64,000 nt of DNA, from positions 930,001 to 994,000 of the forward strand of contig JANPZY010000001.1 in the NCBI GenBank assembly GCA_024707325.1, read 5' to 3'. Every line of letters begins with the position of its first letter. Within the stretch, counting starts at the first letter, position 1. The stretch comes from Opitutus sp. (GTDB lineage: Bacteria > Verrucomicrobiota > Verrucomicrobiia > Opitutales > Opitutaceae). Positions 17,368 to 24,530 of the stretch are shown piece by piece. A program made the translations under genes and the position numbers. Under the pieces are notes generated by a model, which searched no databases, was not told the DNA's origin, and saw only the letters and a program-made list of their open reading frames with translations.

Positions 17368-18255
17368 TCAAAACAGGCGCGCGGGATAAACCCCCGCCTG
17401 CACGAGCTCGTTGAGCGCGGTCTGCACGCGCGGCTTGTCCTCGCGATACGTCACGCCGAACCACGCGCTCTCGGTCGCGAGCACACGCACGTCGGCCTCG
17501 CCGCGCGCGATCATCGTCGAAACCGCCGCCGGCAGATAAAACTCCGCCTTCGGCTCCGCGCCGCGCGCCGCCAGAAACTCGCGAAACTGCCCCTCGAGTC
17601 CGCGAAACAGCTCCGGCGTAAAGCCCCAGCAGTTCATCGAGACGGTTTCTTTGCCCGAAAACGCGCGCTCCGGCCCCACCTGCTCGCGCAGGATGCCGGT
17701 TTGCTCGGTGATCGACGCCAGCCGCCCGTTCGCGCCGAGCGCGCACACGCCGCGCGACACCGCGCCGTGCTCCGACAGCGTGTTGGCGAGACGGAAACCG
17801 ACCATCGCGAACTCCGCCTTCGCGTCCGCCGACGGCTTCGCGTTTTTCAAAAAGTTGGCGAGCTGCACAAACGAGTCCGCGCCGTAGAAATCGTCCGCGT
17901 TGATCACCGCGAAGTTCTCGCGCACCGCCTCGCGCGCGCACCACACCGCGTGACCCGTGCCCCACGGTTTCTCGCGTCCCGCCGGCACCGCGAAGCCCTC
18001 GGGCAGCGCGTCGAGCGACTGAAACACGTAATCCACCGCGATCCGGTCGACGTAGCGACCGCCGATCATTTCGCGAAAATGCGCCTCGAATTCGTGGCGA
18101 ATCACGAACACCACGCGCCCAAAGCCCGCGCGAATCGCGTCGAACACCGCGTAATCGAGCACCGTCTCGCCGGACGGACCGACAGGATCGACTTGTTTCA
18201 AACCGCCGTAACGCGAGCCCATGCCGGCGGCGAGAACGAGGAGCGTGGGTTGCAT
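17368..18255 (-). CDS. Sugar-phosphate-type nucleotidyltransferase
   Basis: The 295-residue protein begins with LLVLAAGMGSRYGGLKQ, the nucleotide-binding loop of the GT-A nucleotidyltransferase family. It continues with GETVLDYAVFDAIRAG, a PWGTGHAVWCAR block and the metal-binding VINADDFYG. Such proteins transfer NMP to sugar phosphates or phosphorylated alcohols. This subgroup is a conserved bacterial form with no assigned substrate. It is a stand-alone gene, with palindrome type 2 and an 11-bp array upstream, between it and the ilvA-like gene. Confidence 0.8.
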   Translation of the reverse strand: MQPTLLVLAAGMGSRYGGLKQVDPVGPSGETVLDYAVFDAIRAGFGRVVFVIRHEFEAHFREMIGGRYVDRIAVDYVFQSLDALPEGFAVPAGREKPWGTGHAVWCAREAVRENFAVINADDFYGADSFVQLANFLKNAKPSADAKAEFAMVGFRLANTLSEHGAVSRGVCALGANGRLASITEQTGILREQVGPERAFSGKETVSMNCWGFTPELFRGLEGQFREFLAARGAEPKAEFYLPAAVSTMIARGEADVRVLATESAWFGVTYREDKPRVQTALNELVQAGVYPARLF

Positions 18256-18333
18256 GGCCGCTCAACACACACGCCGGGCCGCGCCAGCGCAAGGCGCGAC
18301 CCGCGCCCCCCACATTTCCTCCGCACCGCCCTG

Positions 18334-18362
18334 CGCCAAAGTCCGTAATACGGACTTTGGCG
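18334..18362. repeat. Palindrome type 2, 29 bp
   Basis: A perfect 14+1+14 inverted repeat is centred on CCGTAATACGG, with arms CGCCAAAGTCC and its complement. The core AAGTCCGTAATACGGACTT recurs at 27114-27132 and, as its complement, at 27295-27313. It lies 106 bp past the ilvA-like stop and about 80 bp upstream of the nucleotidyltransferase start. Confidence 0.85.
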
Positions 18363-18392
18363 TTTCGCTCACTACGCCTGCCGTGGCAGGAG

Positions 18393-18469
18393 CACACGAT
18401 CGTGTGCGTCCCGTCTCGGGACCGTGTGCGCACCTTGTCGCGATCGTGTCCGCACCTTGTCCGGGACTC
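18393..18469. repeat. 11-bp degenerate tandem array, about 7 units
   Basis: Gapless 11-mers: CACACGATCGT, GTGCGTCCCGT, CTCGGGACCGT, GTGCGCACCTT, GTCGCGATCGT, GTCCGCACCTT, GTCCGGGACTC. The final unit runs into the stop codon (18468-18470) of the minus-strand ilvA-like gene, as in the array at 14726. Confidence 0.75.
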
Positions 18470-19475
18470 AGGCCGCGAGGCTTCGCGGCGCGTTGCAGCC
18501 CGAGTCGCGCCACAGCACCGCCTGATGCCGAGCCGGGTCGATGTTGCGCCCGGTGATCGGCACCGCCACGCGCGCCGCGCCGCGGACTTTTCCGGCAAGC
18601 ACCGCCGCAAACGCCGCCGCGCCCGCGCCCTCGGCCAGCACGCCGCCCGCACGACTCAGCACCGCGATCGCATCGGCGAGTTCGTCTTCAGTCACCGTGA
18701 GAAACTCGTCCACGAGCGGCACCGCGGTCCGCCAGGTGAGTTCGCCCACGCGCGAAACCGCGAGACCATCGGCGAGCGACGGCAACACCGGCACCGCCCA
18801 GGGACCGTCGCGCAAACACGCACCGAGAAAACCCGCGGCATTGGCCGGCTCGACTGCGATCACGCGCGTGCTCGGACTCAGCGCCTTCACCGCGAGCGCC
18901 GCACCTGCGAGCAAACCGCCGCCGCCGACCGGCAGCACCAGCGCGTCAAACGCCGGCCCTTGCGCGAGCGTTTCCAGCGCCAGCGTGCCCTGCCCCGCGA
19001 TCACCGATGCGTCGTCAAACGGATGCACATACGTCGCGCCGGTGGCGGTCGCGAGTTCGCGCGCCTTTGCCTCCGCCTGCTCGAAATTCGCGCCGTGCAA
19101 AACCACTTCGGCGCCGAGACCGAGGCAGCGGTTCACCTTCACGTGTGCCGCGTGCGACGGCATCACAACCGTGAGCCGCACGCCCAGTTGTCCCGCGTGA
19201 AACGCGAGCCCGAGCGCGTGGTTGCCCGCCGATGCCGCCACGACGCCGCATGCGCGTTCCGCCTCGGAGAGCGAGAGCAGCGCATTGCGCGCGCCGCGCT
19301 CCTTGAAGGCGCCGGTGCGCTGCAGATCGTCGCGCTTCAGCCAAATCTCCATGCCCGCGATCGACGAGAGTGCGTCGGCTCGCAGCAGCGGCGTCTGGCG
19401 GACGCCACCCGCGATCCGACGCGCAGCCGTTTGCACGTCAGCGAGCGAGAGGGGATTGGGCTTCTTGGTTTTCAT
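18468..19475 (-). CDS. ilvA: Threonine ammonia-lyase-like PLP enzyme (fold type II)
   Basis: This 335-residue fold-type II PLP enzyme has the cofactor Lys58 in TGAFKERGA, the phosphate-binding loop LPVGGGGLLAG, and VVAASAGNHALGLAFHA, typical of threonine/serine dehydratases. It lacks a C-terminal ACT regulatory domain, so it has the length of the short, non-allosteric form. The reaction would be threonine to 2-oxobutanoate and ammonia, feeding isoleucine synthesis; serine dehydratase or racemase activity cannot be excluded. A leader ORF and terminator sit directly in front (19485-19622) and look like an amino-acid attenuator, which favours the biosynthetic role. Confidence 0.8.
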   Translation of the reverse strand: MKTKKPNPLSLADVQTAARRIAGGVRQTPLLRADALSSIAGMEIWLKRDDLQRTGAFKERGARNALLSLSEAERACGVVAASAGNHALGLAFHAGQLGVRLTVVMPSHAAHVKVNRCLGLGAEVVLHGANFEQAEAKARELATATGATYVHPFDDASVIAGQGTLALETLAQGPAFDALVLPVGGGGLLAGAALAVKALSPSTRVIAVEPANAAGFLGACLRDGPWAVPVLPSLADGLAVSRVGELTWRTAVPLVDEFLTVTEDELADAIAVLSRAGGVLAEGAGAAAFAAVLAGKVRGAARVAVPITGRNIDPARHQAVLWRDSGCNAPRSLAA

Positions 19476-19484
19476 GGGAAAAAC

Positions 19485-19622
19485 AAAAAGCCCTGAGCGG
19501 TGAGCTCAGGGCTTCGGAAAATCGTCGGTTGTTGTTTCGTTATTCGATTACACAGCCGCACGCCGCCGCCCTGAGAAGGGGCGCATAATAATGGCGGCGA
19601 TCATGACGAGGCGGCTGTTCAT
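19485..19622 (-). promoter_or_regulatory. Putative transcription attenuator of the ilvA-like gene
   Basis: In minus-strand order there is a 24-codon ORF, then a strong hairpin (first arm AAGCCCTGAG 19514-19505, second arm CTCAGGGCTT 19497-19488) with a T tract, then the ilvA-like ATG 13 bp on. A CTCAGGGC copy inside the leader ORF (19575-19568) is identical to the core of the second arm, so it could pair with the first arm as an antiterminator. The pieces are seen; the mechanism is inferred. Confidence 0.55.
19548..19622 (-). CDS. Putative Ile/Val leader peptide
   Basis: The ORF of 24 codons starts at ATG 19622 and has the sequence MNSRLVMIAAIIMRPFSGRR..., with three Ile (two adjacent), two Val and one Leu. 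The adjacent Ile codons lie 11 nt before the CTCAGGGC segment that could act as antiterminator. No Shine-Dalgarno sequence is visible. Its short length and its position directly before a terminator and a threonine dehydratase-like gene are the reasons for the call. Confidence 0.45.
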   Translation of the reverse strand: MNSRLVMIAAIIMRPFSGRRRAAV

Positions 19623-19702
19623 GCGAGAAAGAGCCGCGAAGAAAGCGCCTGCGGCCTGTTTTGTCGAGCCGACACTTCGGCGCGGCTCTGTCATCCGCCT
19701 GC

Positions 19703-20062
19703 TCAACCCGGCCGCCGGCCCGCCTGCACACTCGCGAGCCACTGGATGAGAACTAACGTCCGCTCCGCATCCGGCATCGCCGAGTTTTTCGTGAAGAACT
19801 CATGCACGCGCCCCGGCGCAACACCGAGATAGTGTGCGAGCAACGCGCGACTTCCGCGACGTTTCAGATGCGGAATGACCGCCGCCCGCAACGCGTTCCA
19901 GCACGGCGTGTCCGCCCCCGGCCGCAACGTCCCACCGCGCCGCCGCGGCACCCGCATCCGCTTCGCCGTCTCACGCGCGATCTCCTGCGACAGCCGCGCC
20001 AACCCCTCCACCAGCGCCGCAATCAAATCCAACTTCGGATGAATCACGCGTGTTGGTTTCAT
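19703..20062 (-). CDS. Small HTH-like protein behind palindrome type 1
   Basis: The 119-residue protein has a basic middle (AKRMRVPRRRGGTLRPG) and a C-terminal helical part (RGSRALLAHYLGVAPGRVHEFFTKNSAMPDAERTLVLIQWLASV) that reads like an XRE-type helix-turn-helix. No family is recognised. The start ATG at 20062 is followed within 3 bp upstream by the palindrome GAACCGTATTACGGTTC (20065-20081), where the ribosome-binding site or operator would be. Autoregulation through that site is a plausible but untested reading. The gene runs toward the ilvA leader 80 bp downstream. Confidence 0.5.
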   Translation of the reverse strand: MKPTRVIHPKLDLIAALVEGLARLSQEIARETAKRMRVPRRRGGTLRPGADTPCWNALRAAVIPHLKRRGSRALLAHYLGVAPGRVHEFFTKNSAMPDAERTLVLIQWLASVQAGRRPG

Positions 20063-20085
20063 TTGAACCGTATTACGGTTCGAAT
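20061..20085. repeat. Palindrome type 1 at the start of the HTH-like gene
   Basis: The 17-bp core GAACCGTATTACGGTTC (20065-20081) is the exact complement of the copies at 14617 and 30437. The inverted repeat extends as ATT/AAT after one mismatch. It ends 3 bp from the ATG of the minus-strand gene. Confidence 0.85.
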
Positions 20086-20207
20086 GCCTGATATGCCACT
20101 TTTGTTTCGTAGGTTATGACGTTGTTGTTTGGCGGGTTTTTGGGCGGGGTTTGGGTGGTGGCGGTTTCGCTGTTTTCTTTGGTGGCGGGGAGGTGCAGTG
20201 TGCGCCC

Positions 20208-21212
20208 ATGCAACCAGCCAACTCTCTCCCTCGCGTGCGACTGCTCGCCACGGGCGGGACCATTGCGGGCACTCAACTGCTGGGCGGAAAACGTGGTTAC
20301 GTAGCCGCCGCGCTCTCCGCCGACGCACTCCTCACGGCCGTGCCGCAAGTGGCGCAGCTCGCGCGACTCGAGGCTGAGCAGGTCGCCGCAATTGGCAGCC
20401 AGGACATGGACGAAACGGTCTGGCTCAAACTCGCCGCCCGCGCGCAGGCCGCACTCGACGAGTCCGATGTCGCCGGCGTGGTGATCACACACGGCACCGA
20501 CACGATGGAAGAGACGGCGTTTTTCCTGAACCTCGTCCTGCGCACGGAAAAACCCGTGGTGCTCGTCGGCGCCATGCGGCCGGCGACGGCGATCAGCGCG
20601 GACGGACCGATGAATCTCTTCAACGCTGTCGCCGTCGCCGTGCATCCGGAGATGCGCGGTCGCGGCGTGCTCGTGGTGGCCAACGACGAGATCCATTTCG
20701 CGCGCGAGGTCGCGAAAACCAACACCACGCAGGTCGGCACATTTCGCTCCACGCATCGCGGACTCGCCGGACTCGTGCACTCGGGGCGCGTCCATCTCTA
20801 CGCGGCGCCGGTGCGACGTCACACGGCCGCGAGCGATTTTTCGATTGATGGACTCGCGCACTTGCCACGCGTGGAAATCGTTTACGCCTACGCGGGCATG
20901 CGACCGGAGTTGATTCGTGCGGCGGTGCAGGCCGGTGCCGCCGGACTCGTGCTTGCGGGCGTGGGCGACGGCAACGTCAACGCCGCTTGCCGCGCCGCTG
21001 CGGCCGAAGCCGCGAAGGCCGGTGTGATCGTTGTGCGCAGCTCGCGGACCGGCGGCGGCGTGGTCGAGCGCAACATCGAGATCGATGACGACGCCCTCGG
21101 CTTCGTCGCGGCCGAAGAGCTCAATCCCGCCAAAGCCCGCGTCCTCCTGCAACTCGCGCTCACCCGCACCCGCGATCCGCGCGCGATCCAGGAGATGTTC
21201 CACGTGTATTGA
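20208..21212 (+). CDS. L-asparaginase (type II-like, no signal peptide)
   Basis: The 334-residue protein has both catalytic signatures of the asparaginase family: LLATGGTIAG (nucleophile Thr15) and VITHGTDTMEETAFFLNL (second Thr-Asp pair). The Lys is in AREVAKTNTTQVGTF, and GAMRPATAISADGPMNLFNAV is present. It converts asparagine to aspartate and ammonia. There is no signal peptide, so it is probably cytoplasmic even though its sequence type is that of the high-affinity enzyme. ATG at 20208 was chosen; the frame is open upstream but the added residues are low-complexity Gly. The TRIC channel gene follows after 75 bp. Confidence 0.9.
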   Translation: MQPANSLPRVRLLATGGTIAGTQLLGGKRGYVAAALSADALLTAVPQVAQLARLEAEQVAAIGSQDMDETVWLKLAARAQAALDESDVAGVVITHGTDTMEETAFFLNLVLRTEKPVVLVGAMRPATAISADGPMNLFNAVAVAVHPEMRGRGVLVVANDEIHFAREVAKTNTTQVGTFRSTHRGLAGLVHSGRVHLYAAPVRRHTAASDFSIDGLAHLPRVEIVYAYAGMRPELIRAAVQAGAAGLVLAGVGDGNVNAACRAAAAEAAKAGVIVVRSSRTGGGVVERNIEIDDDALGFVAAEELNPAKARVLLQLALTRTRDPRAIQEMFHVY

Positions 21213-21287
21213 GTTTCTGGTTACGCGCTTTCCGCGCGCCGGTCTCCATCCTCCATCTTCGCCCGTATTCCCCACGAGCCTCCCGCG

Positions 21288-21932
21288 ATGCACGATAACG
21301 TTTTCCATCTACCGATCTGGTTCGATCTCGGCGCCACGTTTCTCTTTGCGCTGACCGGCGCGATTGCCGCGACGAAACGCGGCTACGATATCGTGGGCGT
21401 GTTTTTCCTCGCGCTCTCGTCGGGTCTCGGCGGCGCGCTCATCCGCGACTCCGTTTTCATTCGCGCGAGCACACCGACGCCGGTGCTGACGGATCCGCGC
21501 TACATCGCGCTCGTCGCCATCGCCGCGGTGCTGGGTGCGTTGTTTGGGCGCTTCATCAAACCGTTTCACCGCGTAATCGCGCTGATCGACGCCGTCGGAC
21601 TGGGCGCCTACGCGGTGTTTGGCGTGCAAAAATCTCTCTCCGCCGGGCTGGCGATTCCCGCCGCGCTGCTCGTGGGCGTGATCAACGCCGCGGGCGGCGG
21701 CGTGCTGCGCGACATCATCACGCGCGAGGAGCCGCTCGCGTTCAAACCCGGTCAGTTCTACGTGCTCACCGCGCTCGTCGGCGCCGTGCTTTTCGTGGTG
21801 CTCACCGTCCAAACTCATCTCGATGCCACGCAAGCCGCAGGCTTCGCGATCGGGTTCACGTTTATCTTCCGCAGTCTCACGATCCTTTTTAACTGGCGCA
21901 CGACTCCCCTCGCGCCGCAGAGCGACACGTGA
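21288..21932 (+). CDS. TRIC/UPF0126 family cation channel-like membrane protein
   Basis: The 214-residue protein has seven predicted membrane helices arranged as two similar halves, the fold of prokaryotic trimeric intracellular cation channels. Family motifs are visible: ALTGAIAATKRGYDIVGVFFLALSSGLGGALIRD in the first half and DAVGLGAYAVFGVQKSL...GVINAAGGGVLRDIITREEPLAF in the second. Homologues conduct potassium; physiological roles in bacteria are poorly known. It lies between asparaginase and the ABC ATPase on the same strand. Confidence 0.85.
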   Translation: MHDNVFHLPIWFDLGATFLFALTGAIAATKRGYDIVGVFFLALSSGLGGALIRDSVFIRASTPTPVLTDPRYIALVAIAAVLGALFGRFIKPFHRVIALIDAVGLGAYAVFGVQKSLSAGLAIPAALLVGVINAAGGGVLRDIITREEPLAFKPGQFYVLTALVGAVLFVVLTVQTHLDATQAAGFAIGFTFIFRSLTILFNWRTTPLAPQSDT

Positions 21933-22039
21933 TTCGCACGCCGGCCACGACGCGTGTTTTTTCGGAACCACTGCACTCCGCCCTCGTCAGGGTGCGCACC
22001 GACCGTTTGATTTAACGCAACACCCCGCTGCCACCCCGT

Positions 22040-23167
22040 ATGGCCAAAGTCATCATCGAGAATCTCGTCAAAACCTACCCCGAAAAGACCGGCCCGGGCG
22101 TCACCGCCGTCAAAGGCATCAACCTCACCATCGAGGACCGCGAGTTCATGGTCCTCGTGGGCCCCTCCGGCTGCGGCAAATCCACCACGCTGCGCATGAT
22201 CGCCGGACTCGAGGAGATTTCCGGCGGCACGATCTCGATCGATGGCAAGGTCGTAAACGACGTCCTCCCGAAGGACCGCGACATCGCGATGGTTTTCCAA
22301 AACTACGCGCTCTACCCGCACATGACGGTTTACGAGAACATGGCGTTCGGCCTGAAGCTGCGGAAGTTCCCCAAACCCGAGATCGACCAGCGCGTGCGCG
22401 AAGCTTCCGCGATGCTCGGACTCGACGACTACCTCGAGCGCAAACCCAAGGCCCTCTCCGGCGGGCAACGCCAGCGCGTCGCCGTCGGCCGCGCCATCGT
22501 GCGCAAGCCCAAGGTCTTTCTCTTCGACGAACCGCTTTCCAACCTCGACGCGAAGATGCGCGTCTCCACGCGCACCGAGATCTCGAAACTCCACGCGCGA
22601 CTCGGCGCCACGATGATCTACGTCACGCACGATCAAGTCGAAGCGATGACGATGGGTGATCGCATCTGCGTGATGAAGGACGGCTCGATCATGCAGGTCG
22701 CCGCGCCACTCGAACTCTACAATCACCCTGCCAACATGTTCGTCGCCGGTTTCATCGGTTCGCCGCCGATGAACTTTTTCAAAGGCACGCTCCAGCGCGC
22801 GGGCGACACGCTCGTCTTCGTCGAAAACAATCCGCGCGGCGCCGGCCTCAAGCTCCCGCTCACCGAAGCGCTCGCGCGTCGCGGCGCCTCGCATGTGGAC
22901 AAACCCGTGGTCTTCGGCATCCGCCCCGAAAACGTGCACGACACGGTTACCGTGGCCGCCGCCGATCCACAACGCACCGCCGAAGTCCGCGTGGAGGTTT
23001 CCGAGCCCATGGGCGCCGAGACGTATCTTTATTTGGATACAGGAGCCACCTCCTTCATCGCCCGTGTGCGACCCACCGACCGCTTCGAGGCCAATCAGAA
23101 GGTGAAAGTGACCTTCGACCTCGAGCACGCACACCTCTTCAATCCCGCGACCGAGTCCGCCCTCTGA
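22040..23167 (+). CDS. MalK/UgpC-type sugar ABC transporter ATPase
   Basis: The 375-residue protein has Walker A (GPSGCGKST), the Q-loop ([10 protein letters not shown]), signature [15 protein letters not shown], Walker B ([17 protein letters not shown]) and the switch His ([14 protein letters not shown]). The C-terminal TOBE-like domain ([34 protein letters not shown]) marks the carbohydrate CUT1 subfamily. No permease or binding-protein gene is nearby, so it probably serves sugar transporters encoded elsewhere, as shared MsmK-like ATPases do. An 11-bp array starts 10 bp past its stop codon. Confidence 0.9.
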   Translation: MAKVIIENLVKTYPEKTGPGVTAVKGINLTIEDREFMVLVGPSGCGKSTTLRMIAGLEEISGGTISIDGKVVNDVLPKDRDIAMVFQNYALYPHMTVYENMAFGLKLRKFPKPEIDQRVREASAMLGLDDYLERKPKALSGGQRQRVAVGRAIVRKPKVFLFDEPLSNLDAKMRVSTRTEISKLHARLGATMIYVTHDQVEAMTMGDRICVMKDGSIMQVAAPLELYNHPANMFVAGFIGSPPMNFFKGTLQRAGDTLVFVENNPRGAGLKLPLTEALARRGASHVDKPVVFGIRPENVHDTVTVAAADPQRTAEVRVEVSEPMGAETYLYLDTGATSFIARVRPTDRFEANQKVKVTFDLEHAHLFNPATESAL

Positions 23168-23176
23168 GCGGCTCGA

Positions 23177-23319
23177 GTCGGGACAAAGTCCGCACCGGGT
23201 CGGAACCGGTTGCGCACCGACGTGTGACGGAGTGCGCACCGACTCGGGACCAAGTGCGGACCAGGTCGAGACTTGGTGCGACCATGGTCGAGCCCAGGTG
23301 CGGACCGGGTCGCAGCGCG
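23177..23319. repeat. 11-bp degenerate tandem array, 13 units in perfect register
   Basis: Thirteen consecutive 11-mers without any indel, among them GTCGGGACAAA, GTCCGCACCGG, GTCGGAACCGG, GTGCGCACCGA, CTCGGGACCAA, GTGCGGACCAG, GTCGAGCCCAG and GTGCGGACCGG. GTGCGSACC-type units mostly alternate with GTCGRGMCC-type units, giving a 22-bp higher period. This is the clearest example in the window. Confidence 0.85.
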
Positions 23320-23418
23320 GACGCATGCACGGCAAGTGTTTTGCGCTGGTGCTGAGCCGCAGATGCGCTCGGGAGGTTGACTTGGCGGGGCTCGCGGGCA
23401 GAAAGTTTCCCTCCCGTT

Positions 23419-23640
23419 ATGCAGGTGACCTCGAACATCGTTCGCTTCCCGACTCCGCTTGTCCCTCAGATCGAGCGCGTCCAACCGGAGCAGAAGGTCG
23501 AGGACAACGTGATCGCCTTCGCGGCGCCCGAGCCGGAAGAGTCGTTCAACTTCGAAGCTCGCGAACACGGACTGCTTTTTGCGGCGCACCGCATCGCCTC
23601 GCGGCTCGCGGACGATCTGGAACACGCCGCGACGCTGTAA
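23419..23640 (+). CDS. Small conserved-looking hypothetical protein
   Basis: The 73-residue ORF starts at ATG 23419 (MQVTSNIVRFPTPLVPQIERVQPEQKVEDNVIAFAAPEPEE...) and ends 20 bp before the racemase-like gene. It is acidic, without membrane segments or motifs I recognise. G/C at third positions and its placement just before another gene support it as real. A cytoplasmic helper protein cotranscribed with the racemase-like gene is possible. Confidence 0.5.
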   Translation: MQVTSNIVRFPTPLVPQIERVQPEQKVEDNVIAFAAPEPEESFNFEAREHGLLFAAHRIASRLADDLEHAATL

Positions 23641-23660
23641 ACCTCGTCCCCGCCGTCGCG

Positions 23661-24461
23661 ATGAAATGCCTCGGTCTCATCGGCGGCCTCGGCTGGGAAT
23701 CGACCGCCAGCTACTACCGCATCATCAATCAGGAGGTGCGCAACCGCTTCGGCAGCCTCCACTCCGCGCGCATCCTGCTGAACAGTCTCGAATTTCAGGA
23801 AGTCGATTCACTGGTAAAGGAGCAGCGCTGGAACGAAGCCGGCCAATTGCTCGCCGGCGCCGCCGGAGTGCTCGAACGCGGCGGCGCACAAGCCGTGCTC
23901 GTGTGCTCCAACCTGATGCACTTCGTTGCCTCGCACATCGAGAATTCCATCGGCGTGCCGCTGCTGCACGTGGGCGACGCGGTGATCGGTGAGTTGAAAC
24001 ACACACGCGTGTCGCGCGTCGGCCTGCTCGGCACGCGCTTCACGCTCGAACACGGTTTCCTCCTCAATCGTCCCGCACTCGCGAAGCGCCGCGCCGCCAC
24101 GCCGATCGAAGTCATCACGCCCGACATCGACGGCTGCAACGCGCTCGACCGAATCATCTACAGCGAACTCTGCCAGGGCGTCGTCCGCGACGAATCCCGC
24201 GAGGCACTGCTGAAAATGGCCGCAGGTCTCCGCAAGGCCGGCGCGCAGGCGATCGTGCTCGCGTCGTCGGAACTCTCGCTGCTCTTGCGTCCCGATGATT
24301 TCGCGATGCCGCTGCTCGACAGCACCGAAGTCCACGCGCTCGCCGCCGTGCGATGGGCGCTCGGCGAGCTGGACCAAACGCCTGATTTCACGCGCGCGAG
24401 CATGACGGCGACGCCCGGTGCGCCCGCCGTGAAACGCTCGAAGCTACAAGTGAAGCGCTGA
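23661..24461 (+). CDS. Aspartate/glutamate racemase family protein, second catalytic Cys replaced
   Basis: The 266-residue protein has the fold signatures KCLGLIGGLGWESTASYYR at the N-terminus and VLVCSNLMHF, which carries the first catalytic Cys (residue 82). The second catalytic Cys, usually in a GCTE-like motif, lies in IVLASSELSLLL and is Ser202 here. A family member normally uses both Cys for two-base racemisation, so this one may be inactive as a racemase, one-sided, or act on another substrate. It ends shortly before a clear terminator. Confidence 0.75.
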   Translation: MKCLGLIGGLGWESTASYYRIINQEVRNRFGSLHSARILLNSLEFQEVDSLVKEQRWNEAGQLLAGAAGVLERGGAQAVLVCSNLMHFVASHIENSIGVPLLHVGDAVIGELKHTRVSRVGLLGTRFTLEHGFLLNRPALAKRRAATPIEVITPDIDGCNALDRIIYSELCQGVVRDESREALLKMAAGLRKAGAQAIVLASSELSLLLRPDDFAMPLLDSTEVHALAAVRWALGELDQTPDFTRASMTATPGAPAVKRSKLQVKR

Positions 24462-24491
24462 ACGCGCCGATCACTTGGTGCGCCAAGGTGG

Positions 24492-24517
24492 AACCCGCCG
24501 TCCCCGGCGGGTTTTTG
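24492..24517 (+). terminator. Rho-independent terminator after the racemase-like gene
   Basis: The stem AACCCGCC / GGCGGGTT with loop GTCCCC is followed by T residues. It separates the racemase-like gene from the convergent beta-galactosidase gene. Confidence 0.85.
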
Positions 24518-24530
24518 CTTTACCCTCGTG

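Noticed and set aside
23177..23319. CRISPR array
   Set aside because: The repeated unit is 11 bp with no constant repeat and spacer structure, and no cas genes are present.
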